Part shown: positions 48,777 to 55,388 of the stretch, piece by piece
Layout: each line of letters starts with the position of its first letter
Position numbering within the stretch: the stretch's first letter is position 1
Assembly: GCA_002354735.1 (NCBI GenBank)
Contig: DEMD01000013.1
Location: 1-63,308, forward strand
Length of the DNA: 63,308 nt
Direction: 5' to 3'
From: Gammaproteobacteria bacterium UBA2679
GTDB taxonomy: Bacteria > Pseudomonadota > Gammaproteobacteria > Pseudomonadales > Oleiphilaceae
The notes under the pieces: model-generated
Database searches by the model: none
Seen by the model: the letters and a program-made list of their open reading frames with translations, nothing else
What the model was told of the DNA's origin: nothing
Position numbers and translations under genes: made by a program

Positions 48777-49361
48777 ATGATCCACCTACACTGCACCCAG
48801 AAACTCTTCGCCAAGCTGCCGGTAAATGACATTGGCCGGCTGCCGAACACGAGAGCCCGCCCCGGCGCAGCTAACGATCCGGGCGAAAGCCCGCTAAGCG
48901 GCTGGCACGCCAATCTGATTACGCTCCAGCGCCGCAACTGTGTGTTGTTCGTGCACGAAAAAACACGCTTTCCAGTAGTGATTACCTGCCTGACCAAACC
49001 AGATTCCGCCGAGTTTGATTATTTCTTTCAGGACGGGTTGATGAACACCCTGCTCAAGGGTGGCGCGAATCAAGCTCAGCTTGACGCCGCCGCCCGCGCC
49101 CTCGCGCCACTTCAGTGCGATGCGCTACGCGATCGCTCAGTGCAGGGTACGCTCAATCAGATGAAGCAGGATGTGGAGCATCTTCTCTGGCACGACCAAC
49201 TTTCGATTGCCGATCTCGGCCCGTACAGCACTGGCGTCTGGCTTGCTAATCGGCCCTGTGGCATCAAGGGTGGCAAGGACTATATTTGGCCGCTGAAGGC
49301 AATGCTGGCGCTACTGGACCAAAAGAGGTTTTCACCCCCGCTGCCTACACCCGACTTGTGA
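48777..49361 (+). CDS. DUF6933-like protein
   Basis: 194 aa starting MIHLHCTQKLFAKLP, the opening typical of DUF6933, and containing NLITLQRRNCVLFVHEKTRFPVV and WLANRPCGIKGGKDYIWPLKAMLALLD. No enzymatic motif is seen. The family is found near restriction and toxin-antitoxin genes. The gene stands between the hsdS remnant and abiEi. Its last coding stretch is repeated after abiEii, so a second copy once existed. ATG 48777 has AGGTGA 14 bases upstream. Confidence 0.75.
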   Translation: MIHLHCTQKLFAKLPVNDIGRLPNTRARPGAANDPGESPLSGWHANLITLQRRNCVLFVHEKTRFPVVITCLTKPDSAEFDYFFQDGLMNTLLKGGANQAQLDAAARALAPLQCDALRDRSVQGTLNQMKQDVEHLLWHDQLSIADLGPYSTGVWLANRPCGIKGGKDYIWPLKAMLALLDQKRFSPPLPTPDL

Positions 49362-49454
49362 TGCGCGACCCGCCGGACCTACTTACCGGCAACGCTCAGA
49401 AGGTTTATCTTATATAGAAAACTAACACCTTAAGGGTTACTATTTATGCCAGAG

Positions 49455-49490
49455 TAAACCCAATGTTTAACAAATACCGTTTATTAACAC
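49455..49490. promoter_or_regulatory. GTTTA repeats upstream of abiEi
   Basis: TAAAC (49455-49459) and GTTTA (49465-49469) form a perfect 5-bp inverted repeat around CCAAT; a further GTTTA occurs at 49480-49484. AbiEi antitoxins bind repeats at their own promoter, so this is a plausible operator, but it is only short. Confidence 0.35.
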
Positions 49491-49503
49491 CCAAGGCGTG
49501 ACT

Positions 49504-50277
49504 ATGTCCTCCAAAATAAACTGGCTGATGAAACATACCTTACCGGGCTCACTGGTGTTACAACCCTGGTTAACGCGGCACGACATAGGCTATTCACTGA
49601 CCCAGAAATATGTTGCCAGCGGCTGGCTGAGCAAGCTTGCTCCTGGAGTATATGTACGCCCACAAGCCGGCACCACCCCTGCGCCAAACTGGGCGGATGC
49701 TCTCCAGGCGCTAACTGAACAGCTAAATTTACCTGTACACCTGGCCGGCTTGAGCAGTCTGGCGCAGCAGGGTCTCAGCCATTATTTATCACTTGGGCAG
49801 GAAGCGGTTTGGGTCGGTGTGGGAAATAGACAGTCTCTTCCCAAATGGTTTCGTGAACTCCCGGGGCAGACATGGCGCTACTGCGGCAATTACAAACTGA
49901 CCGACCTCAAAGCAGATGATTTCACCCTGCTGACGGTCGATGGACGAAAAGTCGAAGCCAGTAAACCGGAGCTGGCTGCCTATGAAGTAGCGGATGCCGT
50001 TGGCGACTTCATCACCTTTGAACACGCGGCGGAGCTGTTCCAGGGGCTGGTCAACTTAAGCCCGCGGAAGGTTCAAGCGTTACTTGAGCGCAGCCGCGCG
50101 GTGCAAACCAATCGCGTGTTTCTGTTCCTGAGCCACCAATGTGGGCATCAATGGGTCAAACGCCTCGACGAATCCAAGGTGACGCTGGGTGCCGGAAAGC
50201 GCCAGGTAGTGCCTAACGGGCGCTACGATGAGCGTTATCAGATAACCGTACCCAGTTCCTTGGCGACAAGCGAGTAA
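49504..50277 (+). CDS. abiEi: AbiEi-family antitoxin
   Basis: 257 aa from ATG 49504 (AAGG seven bases upstream); GTG 49498 adds two residues. An N-terminal winged helix (WLTRHDIGYSLTQKYVASGWLSKLAPGVYV) of the AbiEi type is followed by a C-terminal antitoxin region with LGLS-type helices. It forms a type IV toxin-antitoxin pair with the nucleotidyltransferase gene 7 bp downstream: AbiEi represses the operon and neutralises AbiEii, which blocks phage growth. Both genes look intact. Confidence 0.88.
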   Translation: MSSKINWLMKHTLPGSLVLQPWLTRHDIGYSLTQKYVASGWLSKLAPGVYVRPQAGTTPAPNWADALQALTEQLNLPVHLAGLSSLAQQGLSHYLSLGQEAVWVGVGNRQSLPKWFRELPGQTWRYCGNYKLTDLKADDFTLLTVDGRKVEASKPELAAYEVADAVGDFITFEHAAELFQGLVNLSPRKVQALLERSRAVQTNRVFLFLSHQCGHQWVKRLDESKVTLGAGKRQVVPNGRYDERYQITVPSSLATSE

Positions 50278-50284
50278 GCCAGAT

Positions 50285-51217
50285 ATGGATAAGTCCTCGA
50301 TCTATTATCGGCAGGTCTCTCTGCTGCTCAGATTGTTACCTATAGTTGCCGAGCGGACCGTTTTCGCGCTGAAAGGCGGCACTGCTATCAACCTGTTCAT
50401 ACGCAATTTCCCTCGTCTGTCTGTGGACATCGATCTCGCCTACCTACCGCTGGAGCCACGGGATGCTGCCTTGCTGCATGCTCGCGCTGCCCTACAACAA
50501 ATAGTTGCCAGGACGAAGGCGCAGCCGATGTTGAACGCATCACTCCACGACAATAAACTGGATGAGCTCAGGGTGATCGTTAGTAGTGGCGACGCGGTAG
50601 TCAAGATCGAGGTATCACCCGTAGCCAGGGGCACACTACATGAGCCAATAACCCTTTCCGTGGTGACGGCTGTTGAGGAAGAATTTGGTTATGCCGAGAT
50701 TGCTGTGGTGAGCCTTCCGGATCTTTATGGCGGCAAATTATGCGCCGCACTGGACCGCCAGCACCCCCGAGACCTGTTTGATGTGTATATGCTGCTGCGC
50801 CACGAAGGCATCACTCGGGAGATCTTCACCGGATTCCTCACCTATGCTCTCGGGCATCCACGTCCCATTCACGAACTCATGGCCCCGCGCTGGAAAGCGC
50901 TGACCGAAAGCTACCAGGACGAGTTCGCAGGCATGACCAATACGGCTGTCACGCAGGCGCAGCTTGAACAGACCCGAACCGACATGGCAGCTGCCCTGCA
51001 GATGCACTTCACCGAGCGTGATCGGAACTTTTTACTCTCGTTCAAGCGCGGCACACCTGACTGGAATTTGTTTGATGAGCCCGCAGCAGCCCAGTTACCC
51101 GCTGTGCGTTGGAAGCTGATGAATATTGAAAAACTGGCAACCAATGCAGTTCGGCACCAACAGCAGATCGCCCTGCTCGAATCGGTGTCAGACCAATGGC
51201 TGTCAGGTGATCATTAG
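50285..51217 (+). CDS. abiEii: AbiEii-family nucleotidyltransferase toxin
   Basis: 310 aa. The nucleotidyltransferase core has FALKGGTAINLF and SVDIDLAYLP (the GG-x-DxD pattern with DID), then KIEVSPVARG and LYGGKLCAALDRQHPRDLFDVYMLL, matching AbiEii/MenA toxins. Such toxins add nucleotides to tRNA acceptor ends or other RNA and stop growth. Starts 7 bp after abiEi. All catalytic residues seem present, so the pair is probably active. Confidence 0.9.
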   Translation: MDKSSIYYRQVSLLLRLLPIVAERTVFALKGGTAINLFIRNFPRLSVDIDLAYLPLEPRDAALLHARAALQQIVARTKAQPMLNASLHDNKLDELRVIVSSGDAVVKIEVSPVARGTLHEPITLSVVTAVEEEFGYAEIAVVSLPDLYGGKLCAALDRQHPRDLFDVYMLLRHEGITREIFTGFLTYALGHPRPIHELMAPRWKALTESYQDEFAGMTNTAVTQAQLEQTRTDMAAALQMHFTERDRNFLLSFKRGTPDWNLFDEPAAAQLPAVRWKLMNIEKLATNAVRHQQQIALLESVSDQWLSGDH

Positions 51218-51227
51218 CTCCAGCATT

Positions 51228-51272
51228 CGGCCGCTGAAGGCAATACTGGCACTATTGGACAAAATGGCCTGA
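51228..51272 (+). pseudogene. C-terminal stub of a second DUF6933 gene
   Basis: The frame reads RPLKAILALLDKMA then TGA, against WPLKAMLALLDQKRF in the DUF6933 gene. The DNA at 51229-51264 matches 49288-49324 with four substitutions and one 1-nt gap. The rest of the copy is missing, so it looks like a deletion product or the end of an old duplication. Confidence 0.6.
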
Positions 51273-51281
51273 TGTGGTGGA

Positions 51282-51823
51282 ATGAGGGAGTACCGAACGA
51301 GTTGCAACGAAGCCAGTCTGGAACAAGCGATCATCGCGCTGCTCGCGCAGCAAGGCTATCCGCATTTCGCCGGCGACAGCCTGCAGCGCGGCACTAACAG
51401 CGAGGTACTGCTGAAAGACGATCTATGTCAGTTTTTCTGGCCGCGCAATATGCTGGCGACAACATCACTGCCGGCGAGACCGAATCCGTCATTCAGCAGC
51501 TGGACAGCCTGCCGGAGCAGCGGGTGCCGCTCGAGGGTGAAGTAGAAACGCTGGTGCTCGAACCTGCTGCCGCCTACGACACCGGCAATATCTTTCGGCT
51601 GGTCAATCAGCTGGTTGTCGAAGGCACTGAGAAGCGCATTCCTGACGCCATCCTGTATATAAACGGGCTGCCGCTGGTGGTGTTCGAGCTTAAGAGTGCG
51701 GTGCGCGAAAACGCGACCATTCCGTCTGCCACCGAATCGTGGCCTAAACTCGGGCGTGCTGGTCGAACTGCTCACCATAGGCGACGGCAACGCGACGCTG
51801 CCGCCGATAGAACTAGTGGCTGA
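51282..51823 (+). pseudogene. hsdR remnant (type I restriction enzyme subunit, N-terminal part)
   Basis: The frame from 51282 gives an HsdR-like start (CNEASLEQAIIALLAQQGYP to SEVLLKDDL). At about 51424 it must shift to the frame starting SVFLAAQYAGDNITAGETE. After LDSLP a block of roughly 50 residues usual in HsdR appears to be missing; the frame then has GEVETLVLEPAAAYDTGNIF and the nuclease segment PDAILYINGLPLVVFELKSA with the D and ELK of PD-(D/E)xK. It stops matching after ENATI near 51720. The motor and C-terminal domains are absent, so it cannot be a working enzyme. Confidence 0.8.
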
Positions 51824-52176
51824 CTAGCATAAGTTCCGCCCGCTGAGGCCCTGTAAATAGCGACTCCAGATGCCCTCGGCCGAATGCCCTCCCCAGAAAT
51901 TAGCGCCATGTTCACCAGACGAATTCTTCCGCAGGCCCTCGTTGCAACCGGTACTTTAATCCCCCATAAGAAACACCCACCGACTCGCTGGCAAAGACAA
52001 ACCTACAAGCTACGTAATCCAGTCCGCGCCGACAAGGCGTCGCCTATTATCGGGCGCTGTATTGAAACGAGCATGGTTGCGAACAGGGAGGTGTCTAGTA
52101 AACTTGTGGCGATTCAATTTGGACTGCCCCCGCTTCCTCTGCCAGATCTTGCAATCATTTTGAGGCTGCGAGGTGT
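51824..52176. other. 353-bp intergenic stretch with imperfect direct repeats
   Basis: No credible gene. A repeat AGGTGTCTAGTAAACTTGTG (from 52089) recurs as AGGTGTCTAAGAAACTGGTA from 52171; the second copy forms the stop region of the DUF805 gene. The rest shows no recognisable feature. The repeats resemble ends of small insertion sequences, but no transposase is present. Confidence 0.4.
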
Positions 52177-52533
52177 CTAAGAAACTGGTAGCGACTCAAA
52201 CTTCGGACGGGGGCCGTAGGCATTGTCGCCTTCGCTATCTAGGACCAAAAAAACGAGCAGGATTATTGGGCCGATGAAAGGCAGAATAGTGATCAACTGC
52301 CACCATCCGCTACGTCCAATATCGTGCAGACGACGACAGGTAATACTGAAATAGGGCACTAGCGAAAAGAAGAAAAACGCCATTGCTAACCCGAATATGC
52401 CCAGCAATTCATCCAGGCCCGCCAGCACGGCAAAGGTAATATAGAAAAACAGGGTGAACAGCCAGTATTCCTTTCTACGGGCCCGACCAGAGAAATCAGC
52501 GTACTTTCTGTACGCACCGATGAAATAGTCCAT
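52177..52533 (-). CDS. DUF805 membrane protein
   Basis: 118 aa. MDYFIGAYRKYADFSGRARRKEYWLF is the DUF805 opening, and YFSITCRRLHDIGRSGWWQL the second motif; three or four hydrophobic segments. Inner-membrane family without known role. Its last residues (FESLPVS) are encoded by the second of two imperfect direct repeats, so the C-terminal end may be a replacement by mobile DNA. Confidence 0.93.
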   Translation of the reverse strand: MDYFIGAYRKYADFSGRARRKEYWLFTLFFYITFAVLAGLDELLGIFGLAMAFFFFSLVPYFSITCRRLHDIGRSGWWQLITILPFIGPIILLVFLVLDSEGDNAYGPRPKFESLPVS

Positions 52534-52750
52534 TATTTCGACCTCTTTGCTGAATGATGGATGGCGATTGAGCCTCCGGTAGATGAGGTTGAATTGTAAT
52601 TATTTCCGATTGGCAGGTCTGTAGCCTGGTTCTAAAAGATTGCAGTCGAACAGAGAGAGTGTTTTCACGTACCTGTCCGTCAGTTGTTATGAGAGCAATA
52701 AGGCGAATTGATCGGATTGTTTGGCCTGACAAGGATGCGGAGTACAAGGC

Positions 52751-53131
52751 ATGGAAACAAAGAATAAAGTAATTATGGCGCTCGTTTGTCTGATCATCGC
52801 TCTGAACTGGGAGCGTTTGGTCGAGGACGGCAGGAAACTTCAGGCTGCACAATCGAACAGCCCTGAAGTCATGCTCTACTCCACGGCATGGTGCGGCTAC
52901 TGCGACGAGACACGCGCGATCCTGCGCGAGAACAAGACTGCTTTCACAGAATTCGATATTGAAGAGTCCGATGAAGCCATGACCCGCTTCCAAGCCCTGG
53001 GTGGACGAGGCGTGCCCCTGCTCATCATTGGTAACGAGACAATTGAGGGCTTCGACGAGCCTCGTCTGCTAAAGCTGATAGCAGCATCTTCGAATGGCGG
53101 GACCCAACGCCCAGGTAGTGCTGCAAAATAA
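52751..53131 (+). CDS. Membrane-anchored glutaredoxin-like protein
   Basis: 126 aa. A hydrophobic N-terminal segment (about 5-20, VIMALVCLIIALNW) is followed by a thioredoxin-fold domain with the redox pair WCGYC, the cis-proline in RGVPLLI and TIEGFDEPRL. The single helix probably anchors it facing the periplasm or cytosol. It may reduce mixed disulfides. A 217-bp gap to the DUF805 gene has no other feature. Confidence 0.9.
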   Translation: METKNKVIMALVCLIIALNWERLVEDGRKLQAAQSNSPEVMLYSTAWCGYCDETRAILRENKTAFTEFDIEESDEAMTRFQALGGRGVPLLIIGNETIEGFDEPRLLKLIAASSNGGTQRPGSAAK

Positions 53132-53180
53132 AGCCTAGTGGGATGAGAGGCCGTTCAGCCCCCTTTTATGCAAACCTGCT

Positions 53181-53195
53181 AGACTTTTAAAGTCT
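53181..53195. promoter_or_regulatory. Perfect 15-bp palindrome
   Basis: AGACTTT-T-AAAGTCT, 50 bp after the glutaredoxin stop and 79 bp before the zinc peptidase gene. Could be an operator or a weak terminator (few G-C pairs); no known consensus is recognised. Confidence 0.3.
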
Positions 53196-53273
53196 GCTCA
53201 AGAGCTTTCCAAACGGCTATGTGCCGCTCTCGTCGAAGACTTCGTGAAAGCGCTTGTGCAAGGATAAAGAGAC

Positions 53274-53966
53274 ATGCTGTTTGTTCTCGTCATCGTTCTC
53301 GTTCTGCTACTGATTTATGGGCCGCATCTGTGGATTCGTCACGTTATGGCCAGGCATGGCGGAACGCTGGATGAGCTGCCTGGTACGGGTGGCGAGCTGG
53401 CGCGACATCTCATTGAGCGCTTCGATCTCGGCGATGTCGAGGTCGAGCCAACAAGCGGCGGTGATCACTACGATTCAGCCGCCCGCAAGGTACGTCTGTC
53501 CCCTGACATCATGAATGGCCGCTCGTTGACGGCGGTAGCTGTGGCGGCTCATGAGGTCGGCCACGCCATCCAGTACCATCGGCAGGAACGGATCACCCAC
53601 CTGCGCCAGCGCTACTCCCCACTCGCAATGACGATCCAGAAGATTGCGATAGGCATTCTGCTTGCTGCACCCTTACTCGCCGCCGTTTTTCACGTGCCCC
53701 AGATTGCCTTGGTCACTGTGCTGGCCGGCATATTGGCGATGCTGGCCTCTGCGCTCATCCAGATGATCATCCTGCCGATGGAATGGGATGCAAGCTTCAA
53801 CAAGGCACTTCCTATCCTGATCGAAGGTGAGTACATCTCGCAGAGCCAATATGCCGCTGCCAGAAGTGTACTGCGAGCCGCCGCACTGACTTATGTCGCC
53901 GCTGCCCTTGTGGACATGCTACGCCTAGGGCGATGGCTGGCAATATTAAGGGTTGCTATCCGCTAG
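53274..53966 (+). CDS. Zinc metallopeptidase, membrane (YugP-like)
   Basis: 230 aa. The zinc motif is AHEVGHAIQYH, with the second acidic half in MEWDASFNKAL. Hydrophobic segments at the N-terminus and after about 120, 150 and 215. Family members are membrane proteases of unknown substrate. ATG at 53274 with no other candidate. Confidence 0.9.
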   Translation: MLFVLVIVLVLLLIYGPHLWIRHVMARHGGTLDELPGTGGELARHLIERFDLGDVEVEPTSGGDHYDSAARKVRLSPDIMNGRSLTAVAVAAHEVGHAIQYHRQERITHLRQRYSPLAMTIQKIAIGILLAAPLLAAVFHVPQIALVTVLAGILAMLASALIQMIILPMEWDASFNKALPILIEGEYISQSQYAAARSVLRAAALTYVAAALVDMLRLGRWLAILRVAIR

Positions 53967-54044
53967 ACAACGTTTACCAAACCATCAGAGTACGAACATG
54001 AAAATACGCGCTTCCCTGCAACCTGCTGCCGAGCGAATAGAGCC

Positions 54045-54230
54045 ATGGTCGTTGCGACCCGTCGGGCATGGCGACCGCTGTGGCTCATCGGCAGTACATT
54101 GATGGCCGCTGTGGTGCTGAAACTCTCTACTGTAGATATGTCTGGTACGGGCACAGTTTCCAGAATCGTCGCTTTTCTGGGGGTAGGCATTTTGCTGTTG
54201 GTGGTGGGCTATCGAAGGGTTTCAGTTTTC
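54045..54230 (+). pseudogene. Remnant of a DUF2339 membrane protein C-terminus
   Basis: RPLWLIGSTLMAAVVLK and SGTGTVSRIVAFLGVGILL match the last two helices of DUF2339 proteins, which are normally 600-1000 aa. The frame continues past GYRR in unrelated sequence that is antisense to the next gene. No other part of a DUF2339 gene is in the neighbourhood, so this is a leftover. Confidence 0.55.
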
Positions 54231-55301
54231 GGGTTTCGGAACACTGTTGGCGTCCGCGGACTGATCTTCAGCAATCTCATCGGCCCATTCGTGATCGTCC
54301 TGGTCGGCCTGCAAACCTTTTTGGTCTTTGCCTGCTTGCGGATTGAATAGAAGCTCGGTGAGTAGCGGAAAATGATCAGAGCCTATCGAGGGCAGCCGCT
54401 TGATAGATGTGACTGTGAAATGAGCGCTGTGAAAAAGATGGTCCAGGGGCCATCTGAGAAACGGATAACTCGCATGGAATGTGTTGTACATCCCACGCCC
54501 AACTCGGGGGTCTAACAGACCGCTCAACTTTCGGAACAGCCGCGTTGTGGCAGACCATGCCACATCGTTGAGGTCTCCAGTGACGATCACCGGATCATTG
54601 CTGCTTTGTATACTGCGCGCAACGATCACTAACTCTGCATCGCGCTCGGCTGACTCAGGGTTCTCGGTCGGACTGGGTGGCGCAGGGTGAAGAAAGTGGA
54701 CACGTACCCTATCGCCAGAGGGCAGTATGATCTGCGCATGCATGGACGGAATGTCGTCTTCTATCAGAAATGATATCTCGGTTTTTTCCAGCTCGAGGCG
54801 AGAGTAGACGTGCATGCCGTACAGGTTATCGAGCGGACACTTCAAGCTATAGGGCATTTCAGTTTCCAGGATATCCAGCCTCGCTTGCCACCAGAGATCC
54901 GACTCCAGCGTGACAAGTACATCAGGCGATTGTTCTCTTACCAGCGCAACCAATTTATCTGCCTCACGATTTGGCGTGAGCACATTTGCTGTAAGGATTC
55001 TCAACCGGCGATCAGGCTGAACAGTGATGGTCGACTTCACTTCGGGAGACCACAGACGGGTGTAGGGCAGAATCCACCATAGCTGCCATATTAGACAGAG
55101 GGCTGCGACACCCACAGACAGCCATGTAGCGGCATGACTCAGGTCAGATACGAGAAGCTGGGCAACTACCAGCCCTGCAGCACAAACAGCAAGTTGAACT
55201 CTTGGGAAGTCCATTCCACGGACGAACCAGTGTGGATGTCGCCATAGTGGAAGAAGGCTCGCTATAAGTATCAGACCAGTCGAAATATGTAGCAGTATCA
55301 T
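54222..55301 (-). CDS. Endonuclease/exonuclease/phosphatase family protein, membrane
   Basis: 359 aa. Three hydrophobic segments at the N-terminus (about 1-85), then an EEP domain with RILTANVLTPNREADKLV, VLVTLESD, VTGDLNDVAWS and the catalytic GSDHFPLLTEL. Proteins with three helices plus EEP fold are often periplasmic phosphodiesterases. The last 25 residues (QKGLQADQDDHEWADEIAED) are extra and lie over the DUF2339 remnant, so the true end of the original gene may have been lost. Confidence 0.88.
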   Translation of the reverse strand: MILLHISTGLILIASLLPLWRHPHWFVRGMDFPRVQLAVCAAGLVVAQLLVSDLSHAATWLSVGVAALCLIWQLWWILPYTRLWSPEVKSTITVQPDRRLRILTANVLTPNREADKLVALVREQSPDVLVTLESDLWWQARLDILETEMPYSLKCPLDNLYGMHVYSRLELEKTEISFLIEDDIPSMHAQIILPSGDRVRVHFLHPAPPSPTENPESAERDAELVIVARSIQSSNDPVIVTGDLNDVAWSATTRLFRKLSGLLDPRVGRGMYNTFHASYPFLRWPLDHLFHSAHFTVTSIKRLPSIGSDHFPLLTELLFNPQAGKDQKGLQADQDDHEWADEIAEDQSADANSVPKPEN

Positions 55302-55388
55302 CTGGCGAACCCTGTAAGAATGAAATCAATACGATGTATTCGGCTTATTTGTCGTAGCTGTCGAAAGTAAAATCGGCGCGAAAAAAGC

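Noticed and set aside
52496..52993. 165-aa minus frame over the glutaredoxin gene
   Set aside because: Shadow of the real plus-strand gene, which has a full thioredoxin fold.
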